Source of the DNA: Methylibium sp.
GTDB lineage: Bacteria; Pseudomonadota; Gammaproteobacteria; Burkholderiales; Burkholderiaceae_C
Direction: 5' to 3'
DNA: 50,107 nt
Assembly: GCA_013824165.1 (NCBI GenBank)
Contig: PNNH01000040.1
Location: 1-50,107, forward strand
In this document: positions 16,973 to 24,905 of the stretch, in pieces
Position numbering within the stretch: position 1 is the first letter of the stretch
Layout of the letters: every line of letters begins with the position of its first letter
Made by a program: the position numbers and the translations under genes
Notes under the pieces: model-generated
Databases searched by the model: none
What the model was told of the DNA's origin: nothing
The model's input: the letters and a program-made list of their open reading frames with translations, nothing else

Positions 16973-17389
16973 TCAGAATGCCAGCGTGTTGACGCCGGGC
17001 TTGAGCAGGTGCGCGGCCACCTCGGCGGGCTTGGCGGGCGTGACGCCGGCAATCAGGTCGCTGGCCTGCTTGCCGGTGTTGGGCAGATAGAGGGCGCACA
17101 CCTCGACCTTGGCGCCGGCCTTGATCACGCCCTGCAGCATCTGCTGGGGCGTGAGGTTGCGCGGTTTCAGCGTCGGCATTTCCTTGCCGACCAGCGCAAT
17201 GTCGCCGGCGGCATCACACAGGAGCACGCGCACCCCGGCCTTCTGCTCCAGGGCCTGGCCGGCCAGTACGAGCCCGGCCCCCTGCGCCATGGCGCTGCCG
17301 GAGTGGATGCTGACGAACAGCTCTTCGGCCTGCACGGCCGCAGCGGCGGTGGAGAGCAATGTGGCGGCAATGATCAGTGATTTCTTCAT
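16973..17389 (-). CDS. Periplasmic DsrE-like sulfur-carrier protein
   Basis: 138-residue DsrE/DsrF-like protein with a signal peptide (MKKSLIIAATLLSTAAAAVQA). DsrE-type proteins carry or transfer sulfur on a cysteine; here the two mature cysteines lie in VRVLLCDAAG and AKVEVCALYLP, the second matching the usual active position. The fold pattern and the C-terminal KPGVNTLAF fit the family. Being exported, it would act in the periplasm, the same compartment as the Tat-exported SQR-like protein. It might accept sulfane sulfur formed there. Confidence 0.85.
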   Translation of the reverse strand: MKKSLIIAATLLSTAAAAVQAEELFVSIHSGSAMAQGAGLVLAGQALEQKAGVRVLLCDAAGDIALVGKEMPTLKPRNLTPQQMLQGVIKAGAKVEVCALYLPNTGKQASDLIAGVTPAKPAEVAAHLLKPGVNTLAF

Positions 17390-17463
17390 GTTCAGGACTC
17401 CAGGGTGTTGAAGAGCAAGGGTGGGCGGGCTTGGGTGAAGAACAGATGTCGCCGGTGTGCGGC

Positions 17464-18015
17464 TCATGGCTTGGCCGGGCTTGCAGTCAGGCCCAGCAGA
17501 GAGCGCAGCTCGGCCGCATGGCGGGCCATGGATATCGCGGCCACCGTGCCGTTTTCCAGCCGCAGCAGCGTGGCGCTGCCGGCTGCGCGTGGCATGCCGG
17601 CCATCTGGCTGAGCTGGCCGCGCTCACGGACGAGTGCGATGGGGAAGGGCAGTTCGCGCAGCTTGGGCAAGGCGAACATCCGTGTGACCAGCGCAGGCAT
17701 GCCGCTGATGTCTGCCACATAGACGAGTCGCAGGCGATCCAGCACACCCGCAGGCTCGGCGGCCAGCACGGCGCTGACCATGTCGCTCACCGGCTTTTCG
17801 GCCGCGAAGACGAGCCACTGCGTTGAGGGGACGACAGGCACAGGCTTGTCATGCTGGTCATTGAGGCTCAGCGGCGGCATGGCCGCGCCGACGGACAACG
17901 GCGCCATGTCCGCCGCCTGCGACACGGACAGCGCCAGGGTACAGACCAAGCCCGTCAGTGCGGTAGCCCAGAAGGCGCGCCGGCGCGGCCGGCAGGGTGT
18001 GGTGATGGCATTCAT
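17464..18015 (-). CDS. Exported thioredoxin-like protein lacking cysteines
   Basis: 183-residue exported protein. An arginine-rich signal (RPRRRAFWATALTGLVCTLALSVSQA) precedes a mature part with redoxin-like layout (SVGAAMPPLSLNDQH, WLVFAAEKPVSDM, RLRLVYVADISGMPALV). The mature protein contains no cysteine, so it cannot be a disulfide redoxin; it may be a chaperone-like or binding relative. ATG 18015 overlaps the stop of the haemoglobin gene. The family is uncertain. Confidence 0.65.
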   Translation of the reverse strand: MNAITTPCRPRRRAFWATALTGLVCTLALSVSQAADMAPLSVGAAMPPLSLNDQHDKPVPVVPSTQWLVFAAEKPVSDMVSAVLAAEPAGVLDRLRLVYVADISGMPALVTRMFALPKLRELPFPIALVRERGQLSQMAGMPRAAGSATLLRLENGTVAAISMARHAAELRSLLGLTASPAKP

Positions 18016-18443
18016 CGGGGGCAGCCTGCTGCGTTGCCGCTGTTGACCATGTGTTCGGCCATGGCGGCGAAGGACTGTTCGACCGCCTGGCGCAGTGGTG
18101 TGTCGGCCAGCTGCTCGGCCAGCGCCTGGCGCATGCACAGCATCCATTCGTCGCGCTCCACTGCGCCGATGAGGTAGGGGGCGTGCCGCATGCGCAGCCT
18201 CGGGTGGCCGCGCTCGCTGATGTAGAGCGGTGGCCCGCCGAACCAGCCACTCAGGAACTTGAACAGGCTGTCGGCACTGCCTGCCAGGTTCTCGGGGTGC
18301 AGTTGGCGCACGGTGTAGGCCTCGGGCAACTCGTCCATCAGCGCATAGAAGCGATCCACCAGCGCATGGATGGCTGGAGCGCCCCCCAGGCCGGAGTAAA
18401 GGGTGTCGGTGGCAACCGTAGGAGCAAGCAGCGTGTCGGTCAT
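18012..18443 (-). CDS. Group II truncated haemoglobin
   Basis: 143-residue 2/2 haemoglobin. The diagnostic block WFGGPPLYISERGHPRLR followed by MRHAPYLIG holds the proximal haem histidine, and the tryptophan of RDEWMLCM sits at the G8 position typical of group II. Such proteins bind O2, NO and sulfide. ATG 18443 is chosen; the upstream extension to 18512 overlaps the previous gene. In this cluster it may protect the bd oxidase from NO or buffer sulfide, but that is inferred from position. Confidence 0.9.
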   Translation of the reverse strand: MTDTLLAPTVATDTLYSGLGGAPAIHALVDRFYALMDELPEAYTVRQLHPENLAGSADSLFKFLSGWFGGPPLYISERGHPRLRMRHAPYLIGAVERDEWMLCMRQALAEQLADTPLRQAVEQSFAAMAEHMVNSGNAAGCPR

Positions 18444-18463
18444 GGTGTTTCGGGCTTTTGGGT

Positions 18464-19609
18464 TCAGCGGTACTGCCGCAGGTAGTTCCATTCGAAGCCG
18501 CGCTTGGCCCAATGGAGCAGCCGGGTGGAGGGCAGCAGCCAGTTGCGCTCGGGCGTGCGCCAGATCAGCGTGCCGTGGTCGATGGCGTCGACGATGCAGA
18601 TCAGTTCCACCTTGAAGCTGGCCTGGCTGCTGCGGCCTTGCAGGTCACCGAGCAGGTTCTGCGCCGCCGCCGCCGCTTGAAGATCAGCCATATGGGCTTG
18701 CTTGGGCATCCAGTCCGGGCCGGGGAAGCTGCCCGAGTCACCGACCACATAGATGCGCTCGGTGCCCGGGATGCGGCACTGCGCATCGGCCTGCAGCAGC
18801 CCGCCTGGCGAGCGTGGCAGGTCGGTGGCATCGAACCAGGCGTTGCCCGTCATGCCAGGCATGAAGAGGATCAAGTCGGCAGGGAACTCGCCACCCTCGG
18901 TCAGCACCTTGTCGGATTCGAAGCGCTTGAGCTTGTGGCCCAGGTGCGTGCGGATGCCACGTCGTGCCATTTCGCCCAGCAGGTGCTTCACCGCTTTGGG
19001 GCCGAGGCGGTTGCCGGGTTCGCTGCTCGGGTTGAAGAACACGAGCTCGAAGCGCTCGCGCCGGCCTTCGCGCCGGAGCTGCTCGTCGATGCCGAAGAGA
19101 AACTCGAACATCGGCCCGCCGCGCACGGCGGTGGGCTCGCTCGGGTTGCCGGCGAATCCAACCGCGATCGTGCCGCCTTGCATCAGGCGCAGGCGGTCGC
19201 GGATCTGCTCTGCAGCCGCGATGCCTTCGCAGGGCGTGATCGCGTGCTCGATGCCCGGCAGCTTCTTCAGGAAGCTGCCGCCGGTTGCAATCACCAGTGC
19301 GTCGTTCCTGATCTCGCCCTGGGTGGTGCGCACGATGCGTCCACCCTCGGCCAAGTCGCTGACTTCGGCCGCGTGGAAGTCCACCTGCATGCGCTGCAGG
19401 AAGTTGTCCAGCGGCACGACCAGATCGGCCCGCGAGCGCAGGCCACTGGGGATCCAGATGATGCCGGGCAGGTAGTGCAACTCGGCGCGCGGCGCCACCA
19501 GCGTGATCCGCAGCTCACGATCACGGCGACGCAGCTCGCGCACCGTGGACAGCGCGCCGAAGCCGGCGCCCAGCACGGCGATGTGCGCAGGGCCTGGGCT
19601 GGACTTCAT
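18464..19609 (-). CDS. SQR-like NAD(P)/FAD-dependent oxidoreductase (cytoplasmic)
   Basis: 381-residue flavoprotein disulfide-reductase relative. It has an N-terminal FAD motif IAVLGAGFGALSTVREL, ALVIATGGSF in the middle, and IYVVGDSGSFPGPDW for FAD ribityl binding. There is no signal peptide. C127 in ITPCEG matches the position of an SQR cysteine, but the canonical second and third cysteines are not clearly placed, so it could be an SQR variant or an NDH-2-like quinone reductase. The start overlaps the DUF302 stop as ATGA. It is a second sulfide-oxidoreductase-like protein in one cluster, on the opposite side of the membrane from the Tat-exported one. Confidence 0.82.
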   Translation of the reverse strand: MKSSPGPAHIAVLGAGFGALSTVRELRRRDRELRITLVAPRAELHYLPGIIWIPSGLRSRADLVVPLDNFLQRMQVDFHAAEVSDLAEGGRIVRTTQGEIRNDALVIATGGSFLKKLPGIEHAITPCEGIAAAEQIRDRLRLMQGGTIAVGFAGNPSEPTAVRGGPMFEFLFGIDEQLRREGRRERFELVFFNPSSEPGNRLGPKAVKHLLGEMARRGIRTHLGHKLKRFESDKVLTEGGEFPADLILFMPGMTGNAWFDATDLPRSPGGLLQADAQCRIPGTERIYVVGDSGSFPGPDWMPKQAHMADLQAAAAAQNLLGDLQGRSSQASFKVELICIVDAIDHGTLIWRTPERNWLLPSTRLLHWAKRGFEWNYLRQYR

Positions 19610-20043
19610 GCGCCACCCGCCGCTTGCATGGCAACGGGATCCGCGTTTTGACCGAGGCGTCCCAGCACGCGCTGCAGCGCGGCAGTTGCGGCCTGGCAGG
19701 CTGTCTTCACAACGGTGTTGTCAGTGTTTGCCGCGATGACCGCCGGATCTTGCAGCGCGATGCGCGTGATGCCCGGACTAGCCTCCGAGACGCCGCAGCC
19801 ACAGGGCAGCAACGCACCCATGTCGCTATCGGCGTTCAGGATGGCATGGGCCACCGTTGGGCTGCAGATGCCCAGCAGCTTCTGCGGATGGCTGTCCAGC
19901 CCCAGTTTGGCCTTGAGCGTGGCCTGGACGTCGACTTCGCTGACGATCCCCATCTGTTCGGTGGAGAGAGCCGCGCGCAGCGCGTCGATGGCCGCGGCCT
20001 GGGGCAGCGGTAGTTCAATGGTGAGGGCGTAGGCTGGGCTCAT
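19606..20043 (-). CDS. DUF302 domain protein
   Basis: 145-residue protein of the DUF302 family, typified by LLGICSPTVAHAILNADSDMGALLPCGCGV. DUF302 proteins often accompany sulfur-oxidation and metal-stress genes, but their activity is unknown. It contains CGC plus C60 and C116, which could bind metal or sulfur. ATG 20043 overlaps the upstream MBL-fold gene by 29 bases, and its stop overlaps the next start, so it is tightly coupled on both sides. Confidence 0.85.
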   Translation of the reverse strand: MSPAYALTIELPLPQAAAIDALRAALSTEQMGIVSEVDVQATLKAKLGLDSHPQKLLGICSPTVAHAILNADSDMGALLPCGCGVSEASPGITRIALQDPAVIAANTDNTVVKTACQAATAALQRVLGRLGQNADPVAMQAAGGA

Positions 20044-20719
20044 GGCTGTGCTTCTCGTGGTGGGGTTGAGGGCCGGGTCTTGACGCTTTTGCGGCGGGGA
20101 GTTGGCGTACGCGCGCCAGGAACTCGTCACGCGTGGCGCCGCCGAACCAGGGGTGCCAGCGCCGCTGCTCCAGCACGTTGGAGACGGCGCGGGCATGCGC
20201 AGCGTGGCCGGTGAATAGCAAGGTCTCTGCAGGGCGCTTGAACACCTCGTGCATGACGCTGTCCCACAGAGCTTCGGGCAAGGCCGGGCGCGGCTGGAAG
20301 GGACAGGCGTCCACCGCCAGCAGACCACCGCAGAACAGACGGTCCCGCCACAGATAGCTCAGGCAACCGGCGGTGTGGCCGGGTGTGCGCAGCACCTGGA
20401 CATGCTCGTTGCCATAGGTCAGAACCGCGCGCTCTGGCGCGGCGGCAGACCTGCTGCTCGGCTCCGGCGCGGGAAGCTGGTGCTGGATGCGGGGGGCACC
20501 CAGCGAATCCAGCGCAGCGGCCTCACCGGGCAGATGCTCATCGTGTTCATGCGTGCGCAGCAGCCAGCGCAGGCGCAGCTGGTGTTCGTCGAGCATGGCG
20601 CGCAGCAGCGGGACATCCGCGCCGCGTGGATCGATCAGAACCGCTTCGCCAGCGGCCAGATCGCCGAGCAGGTAGCTGACCGCACCGCTGCGCTCGTCGT
20701 GCAGGAGTCGGAAATACAT
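20015..20719 (-). CDS. MBL-fold protein resembling persulfide dioxygenase, with altered metal site
   Basis: 234-residue metallo-beta-lactamase-fold protein closest in layout to ETHE1/persulfide dioxygenases, which oxidise glutathione persulfide to sulfite. H57, H59 and H62 in THEHDEH, H115 in TPGHTAGC and H172 in FTGH are present. Two usual acidic ligands are changed: the Asp of HxHxDH is Glu61, and the Asp of the FTGD motif is Gly132 (LFCGG). A degenerate or differently metallated site is therefore likely. It lies 22 bases after ybgE. The C-terminal tail is basic and overlaps DUF302. Confidence 0.8.
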   Translation of the reverse strand: MYFRLLHDERSGAVSYLLGDLAAGEAVLIDPRGADVPLLRAMLDEHQLRLRWLLRTHEHDEHLPGEAAALDSLGAPRIQHQLPAPEPSSRSAAAPERAVLTYGNEHVQVLRTPGHTAGCLSYLWRDRLFCGGLLAVDACPFQPRPALPEALWDSVMHEVFKRPAETLLFTGHAAHARAVSNVLEQRRWHPWFGGATRDEFLARVRQLPAAKASRPGPQPHHEKHSHEPSLRPHH

Positions 20720-20741
20720 GAAGCGCTCCGTTCCCGATCTC

Positions 20742-21029
20742 TCAGTGCTGCAGCTTCAGCATGGCGGCCAGCAGCAGCGCAGCAGCGCAGGTCCAGCCCG
20801 AGAACAGCACACGCCAGACCCACAGCCGCGGCACGAAACCGACGCCGCGCACGAAGCCTGCGCTCATGGCCCAGAACAGGGCCATGGCCAGGTTGTGATC
20901 GGCCTTGCCGGCGGCATCGGCCATCAAGGGTGGGTACAGGGTGCCGACCAGCATGATCAGCAACGCAGCCAGGAGGCTGGGCATCTGGATGCGCGGTGCT
21001 GCGGCCGCAGGCAGGGGGCGCGCGTTCAT
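20742..21029 (-). CDS. ybgE: Cyd operon protein YbgE
   Basis: 95-residue inner-membrane protein with about three helices. The motif YPPLMADAAGKADHNLAMA followed by LFWAMSAGFVRGVGFVPRLW is characteristic of YbgE, a conserved accessory gene of cytochrome bd operons with no settled function. Its ATG overlaps the cydX stop as ATGA, showing translational coupling. Confidence 0.87.
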   Translation of the reverse strand: MNARPLPAAAAPRIQMPSLLAALLIMLVGTLYPPLMADAAGKADHNLAMALFWAMSAGFVRGVGFVPRLWVWRVLFSGWTCAAALLLAAMLKLQH

Positions 21030-21157
21030 TGCCGCGCTCCGTCATCGCCTTCCCGGGCGGCTTGCGCCCGTGCGGCTTCGTTCTCGCCCCACATTGCATT
21101 CATCACCGCCAGCAGCACGGCGAAGCCGACCCCGAGCATCCAAGCGAAGTACCACAT
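21026..21157 (-). CDS. cydX: Cytochrome bd small subunit CydX
   Basis: 43-residue single-helix subunit of the cytochrome bd quinol oxidase, too short for most gene finders. It opens MWYFAWMLGVGFAVLLAVMNAMW, split here as MWYFAWMLGVGF and the helix after it, which is the CydX signature. The soluble tail GENEAARAQAAREGDDGARQ is charged. AAGGA lies eight bases upstream. It sits between the Rieske gene and ybgE and overlaps ybgE by four bases. CydX stabilises the haem d site of the CydAB complex. Confidence 0.92.
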   Translation of the reverse strand: MWYFAWMLGVGFAVLLAVMNAMWGENEAARAQAAREGDDGARQ

Positions 21158-21169
21158 GGTTGATTTCCT

Positions 21170-21817
21170 TCAGGTTGCGGCGTCTTCGCCGATGAGGATG
21201 CGCATATCGCCCGCGTAGCGGTGCGGTGGCACTTCCAGGTTGGTCGGGGCCGGCTTGTTCTTGAACACCCGGCCTGCGGCATCGAATGTGGAGCCGTGGC
21301 AGGGGCAAAAGAAACCGCCGGGCCAGTCGGCTGGCAGGCCGGGGTCATTGCCCCCCTTGGGTGCCTTGCTGGGCGAGCAGCCCAGGTGGGTGCAGATGCC
21401 GATGGCGACGAAGACTTCGGGCTTGATGGCCCTGGCGGCGTTCCTCGCATAGGACGGTTGCTGATCCTTGATGGACAGCGGATCGGCGAGCTCGGCGTCA
21501 TGCCCCTGCAGGGCTTCGAGCATCTCAGGCGTGCGCCGCACTATCCAGACGGGCTTGCCGCGCCATCCCACCGTCTTGCTGCCGCCGGGCGGGATGTCGG
21601 ACAGGTCGACAGCCACCGCACCACCGGCGGCCTTGGCGCGTTCGCTCGGCGAGAAACTGGACACGAAGGGCACAGCCGTGGCCAGGGCGGCGGCGCCGCC
21701 GGCAGAACCGCTGGCGATCAGCCACCGGCGTTTGTCCGGGTCCGTGGGCGTGGCCTGGAGGGCGAGTGCGCTTTCTCCGGCAGTGCCCGGGCAGGCGATC
21801 GGAAGCGTGGTGTTCAT
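21170..21817 (-). CDS. petA: Rieske iron-sulfur protein (orphan PetA)
   Basis: 215-residue Rieske protein of the cytochrome bc1 type. A Tat-like signal/anchor (KRRWLIASGSAGGAAALATAVPF) precedes the 2Fe-2S site CTHLGC and CPCHGS, both complete. In the bc1 complex this subunit carries electrons from quinol to cytochrome c1. Here no cytochrome b or c1 gene follows; instead it lies inside the cyd operon, 37 bases after cydB and 12 before cydX. It may be a second, condition-specific Rieske subunit for a bc1 complex encoded elsewhere, or a partner of the local flavoproteins. ATG 21817 was chosen over 21874, which overlaps cydB. Confidence 0.92.
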   Translation of the reverse strand: MNTTLPIACPGTAGESALALQATPTDPDKRRWLIASGSAGGAAALATAVPFVSSFSPSERAKAAGGAVAVDLSDIPPGGSKTVGWRGKPVWIVRRTPEMLEALQGHDAELADPLSIKDQQPSYARNAARAIKPEVFVAIGICTHLGCSPSKAPKGGNDPGLPADWPGGFFCPCHGSTFDAAGRVFKNKPAPTNLEVPPHRYAGDMRILIGEDAAT

Positions 21818-21854
21818 GGTGGATGCCTTTGCCTTTGGGAGGGGGTGTGGATGC

Positions 21855-22997
21855 TCAGTAGGCGCTGTGTTCATTGGCGCGGATGTGCGCCAGCGTGACC
21901 TTGCCGCGCATCACCCGGTAGGCCCACGAGGTGTAGAACACGATCAAGGGCATGAAGAGCAGCGTGGCCCAGAACATCAGGCCCAGCGTGAGATGGCTGG
22001 AGACGCTGTCCCACACCGTCAGGCTGGCGTTGGGCTGGCTCGATGACGGCATGACGAAGGGGAACATCGCGGCGCCGGCGGTGCCGATCACGCCCACGAT
22101 GGCAGATGCCGAGGCGACGAAGGCGCTAAGCGTATGGCGCGCCAGCACCAGTGCGGCAGCGGCCAGTGCACCAGCGATGCCGATCGCCGGCAGTGCCCAC
22201 AGCAGCGGCTGGGCCCGGTAGTTCAGCCACCAGCCGTCGGCGCTGCGCGCCACCGTCTTGGCCAGCGGGTCGGGCAATGCGCCGGGGTCGATGGTCGAGG
22301 TGATGACGAAGCCCTCGATACTGCCGAACTTCAGCCAGAGGCCTGCGCCGACGAAGGCCAGCACCATCACGACGGCTGCACCTACAGCGCCGCGCACGGC
22401 CCGCTGCTGGATCGCGCCTTCGGTGCGATGCGCCAGGTACATGCCGCCGTGCATCGTGATCATTGCACTGCTCACCACGCCCGCCAGCAGGGCGAAGGGG
22501 TTCAGCAGTTGCCAGAACGTGCCGGTGTAGGTGCTGATCAGGTAGTCGTCAAAGCCGAAGGGAACGCCCTGCAGCAGGTTGCCAAAGGCCACGCCGAAGA
22601 TCAGCGGCGGCACGGCGCCGCCGATGAACAAGCCCCAATCCCAGGTTGAGCGCCAGGTGGCGTTGTGGATCTTGCTGCGGTAGTCGAAGCCCACCGGGCG
22701 GAAGAACAGCGCCCACAGTACCGCTAGCATGGCCCAGTAGAAGCCGCTGAAGGCGGTGGCATAGACCAGCGGCCAGGCCGCGAAGATGGCGCCGCCGCCG
22801 GTGATGAACCAGACTTGGTTACCGTCCCAGTGCGGGCCGACGGTGTTGATGACGACGCGGCGTTCGTCATCACCTTTGCCGACGAAGGGCAGCAGGGTGC
22901 CAACGCCCATGTCGTGGCCGTCCATGATGGCGAAGCCAACAAGCAGCACGCCGACGAGCAGCCACCAGATGATCTTGAGGGTCGGGTAGTCAATCAT
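21855..22997 (-). CDS. cydB: Cytochrome bd quinol oxidase subunit II
   Basis: 380-residue integral membrane subunit II with the expected eight or so helices. The N-terminus IDYPTLKIIWWLLVG and the motif GFAIMDGHDMGVG are diagnostic of CydB. With CydA it reduces O2 to water using quinol, without proton pumping; bd oxidases are tolerant of sulfide and NO. Length is normal. ATG 22997 begins ten bases after the cydA stop. Confidence 0.97.
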   Translation of the reverse strand: MIDYPTLKIIWWLLVGVLLVGFAIMDGHDMGVGTLLPFVGKGDDERRVVINTVGPHWDGNQVWFITGGGAIFAAWPLVYATAFSGFYWAMLAVLWALFFRPVGFDYRSKIHNATWRSTWDWGLFIGGAVPPLIFGVAFGNLLQGVPFGFDDYLISTYTGTFWQLLNPFALLAGVVSSAMITMHGGMYLAHRTEGAIQQRAVRGAVGAAVVMVLAFVGAGLWLKFGSIEGFVITSTIDPGALPDPLAKTVARSADGWWLNYRAQPLLWALPAIGIAGALAAAALVLARHTLSAFVASASAIVGVIGTAGAAMFPFVMPSSSQPNASLTVWDSVSSHLTLGLMFWATLLFMPLIVFYTSWAYRVMRGKVTLAHIRANEHSAY

Positions 22998-23007
22998 GAT
23001 GTTGGTC

Positions 23008-24564
23008 TCAGGCGTGCTGCGGTTCGAACTGGTAGCGGCCGGTCCCGAGAGAGCCCGGGCCTTGGCGGGCAAACTTCTGCATCAGATAGATCTCGACGAT
23101 CAGCAGCACGGTGTAGAAGCCGATGAAGCCGGCCAGCGAGCCGTACAGGCTGTTGACGCTGAGCGTGGATACGCTCATGTGCGTGGGTAGCACACCGTAG
23201 ATGGTCCAGGGCTGGCGGCCATACTCGGCCACCACCCAGCCCAGTTCGCTGGCAATCCACGGTGCCGGCAGCATGAGCACCGCGGCGCGCAGCAGCCAGG
23301 GGCGGGCCCGGCACTCGCTCTTGAGCGTGCTCCAGAAGGCCAGACCGAACAGCAGCAGCATCGCGAAGCCGAGGCCGACCATGATGCGGAAGCTCCAGAA
23401 CATCGGGGTCACCTTGGGCACGGTGTCGTGCATGGCGCGGTCGATCATTTCGGGCGTGGCCTGACGCACATCGGTGGTGTACTTCTTCAGCAGCAGGCCG
23501 AAGCCGAGATCACCCTTGGTGGCTTCCAGCACCTGGCGAGCGACTGGGTCGTCGCGGTGCTGGCGCAGGGTTTCCAGCGCGATCACCGCGGTGATGCCGT
23601 TGACGATGCGCTCGCGGTTCTTGGCTTTGATCTCGTGGATGCCCGGGATCTGCTTGCTGATGGATCGCGTGCCGATCAGCCCCATCACATAGGGGATCTC
23701 GATCTCCCAGTCGTTCTTCTGGGCTTTCTCGTTGATGCCTGCGATCAGCTTCAAGCCGGCCGGTGCGGGTTCGGTCTCCCACATAGCTTCCAGTGCAGCC
23801 ATCTTGGTTTGCTGAGCCTCACCGACGGTGTAGCCGCTCTCGTCGCCCAGCACGATGACGCTCAGCACGCTGGCCAAGCCAAAGGCCGATGCAACGCGGA
23901 AGCTGCGTTTGGCAAACTCGAGGTCACGGCCTTTGAGCAGATACCAGCTACTGACCGACAGCACGAACATCGCACCCGTCACATAGCCCGCGGACACCGT
24001 GTGCACAAACTTGGCCTGCGCATCAGGGTTGAAGACCACGGCCCAGAAGTCGGTCATCTCCATGCGCATGGTCTGGTAGCTGAACTCGGCGCCGACCGGG
24101 TTCTGCATCCAGCCGTTGGCGATCAGGATCCACAGCGCACTGAGGTTGGTGCCCACCGCCATCAGCGTGGTCACCATCAAGTGCTGGGTTTTCGTCAGCC
24201 GATCCCAGCCGAAGAAGAACAGGCCGATGAAGGTGGACTCCAGGAAGAAGGCCATCAGACCTTCGATGGCCAGCGGCGCGCCGAAGATGTCGCCCACGTA
24301 GTGGGAGTAATAGGCCCAGTTGGTGCCGAACTGGAACTCGAGCGTGATGCCGGTGGTGACGCCAAGCGCGAAGTTGATGCCGAAGAGCTTGCCCCAGAAG
24401 CGGGTCATGTCCTTCCAGATGACATTGCCCGTCATCACGTAGACGCTCTCCATGATGACGAGCAGCCAGACCATGCCGAGAGTCAGCGGCACGAAGAGAA
24501 AGTGGTACATCGCCGTGGCGGCAAACTGCAGTCGCGATAGGTCGACGAGTTGTTCTGAGATCAA
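23008..24564 (-). CDS. cydA: Cytochrome bd quinol oxidase subunit I
   Basis: 518-residue catalytic subunit carrying haems b558, b595 and d. Visible features are the N-terminal haem ligand H21 in TAMYHFLFVPLTLG, acidic helix residues in GLMAFFLESTFIGLFFFGW, the haem b558 His in KFVHTVSAGY, the Met ligand in SFRIMVGLGF, and the quinol-site signature GRQPWTIYGVLPT. The start is TTG at 24564, set by GGAG seven bases upstream and overlapping the cydP stop; this gives the usual family length, while the frame upstream is non-homologous. It is the core gene of the operon opposite the FisR-like activator. Confidence 0.97.
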   Translation of the reverse strand: MISEQLVDLSRLQFAATAMYHFLFVPLTLGMVWLLVIMESVYVMTGNVIWKDMTRFWGKLFGINFALGVTTGITLEFQFGTNWAYYSHYVGDIFGAPLAIEGLMAFFLESTFIGLFFFGWDRLTKTQHLMVTTLMAVGTNLSALWILIANGWMQNPVGAEFSYQTMRMEMTDFWAVVFNPDAQAKFVHTVSAGYVTGAMFVLSVSSWYLLKGRDLEFAKRSFRVASAFGLASVLSVIVLGDESGYTVGEAQQTKMAALEAMWETEPAPAGLKLIAGINEKAQKNDWEIEIPYVMGLIGTRSISKQIPGIHEIKAKNRERIVNGITAVIALETLRQHRDDPVARQVLEATKGDLGFGLLLKKYTTDVRQATPEMIDRAMHDTVPKVTPMFWSFRIMVGLGFAMLLLFGLAFWSTLKSECRARPWLLRAAVLMLPAPWIASELGWVVAEYGRQPWTIYGVLPTHMSVSTLSVNSLYGSLAGFIGFYTVLLIVEIYLMQKFARQGPGSLGTGRYQFEPQHA

Positions 24565-24758
24565 GGTTGTGCTCCGTTGATGACCGGTGGCAAAGGGAGG
24601 GGGGCGACTGGGGCGCCCAGATGGACTGAGGCCTTCTCGACATCGACGCCTACCCGCTCGTCCCGCACAAAGGACCACCAGATCCCGGTGAGCACCACCA
24701 GCTTCACGGCGATGGCGATGGCAAGGTGGCGGACAAGGCGGTCCTGAGGGGCTTTCAT
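24561..24758 (-). CDS. cydP: Cytochrome oxidase putative small subunit CydP
   Basis: 65-residue single-helix protein: RHLAIAIAVKLVVLTGIWWSFV near the N-terminus, then a soluble Pro-rich tail. This matches the CydP family found just ahead of cydA in many betaproteobacteria. The stop overlaps the TTG start of cydA, so it likely sets cydA translation. It is the first gene of the long operon. Role in bd oxidase assembly or stability is presumed from position. Confidence 0.82.
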   Translation of the reverse strand: MKAPQDRLVRHLAIAIAVKLVVLTGIWWSFVRDERVGVDVEKASVHLGAPVAPLPLPPVINGAQP

Positions 24759-24769
24759 GCCCTGAGGAG

Positions 24770-24785
24770 ATCAAGATGCGTGCCA
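24770..24785 (-). promoter_or_regulatory. Candidate sigma-54 promoter of the cyd operon
   Basis: On the minus strand TGGCACG, four bases, then TTGAT. The -24 GG and spacing match the sigma-54 consensus, but the -12 GC is replaced by GA. Transcription would start almost at the cydP ATG, which is unusual. It is supported by the divergent sigma-54 activator. Confidence 0.35.
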
Positions 24786-24844
24786 CCGCTGCGCAGGCGG
24801 AAATTTCCATTCAAATCAAAGACTTGGGCGATTGGTGCGACCGG

Positions 24845-24905
24845 CACTGCCAGCAGTGGCTGAAGCATTTGCTGCCAAAGAGGCAGACGACTGCCACAAT
24901 GGCAG
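24845..24905. promoter_or_regulatory. Three short palindromes, possible activator-binding sites
   Basis: The intergenic region between cydP and the activator holds CACTGC/GCAGTG (24845-24858), CTGCC/GGCAG (24872-24886) and CTGCCA/TGGCAG (24891-24905), all perfect in the arms and sharing a CTGCC core. They lie about 90-150 bases upstream of the cydP start, the usual place for an enhancer bound by a sigma-54 activator. Confidence 0.5.

Noticed and set aside
24799..24808. GGAAATTTCC palindrome in the cydP upstream region
   Set aside because: Ten bases of simple AT-core symmetry; less convincing than the three CTGCC-core palindromes and not at an expected promoter position.
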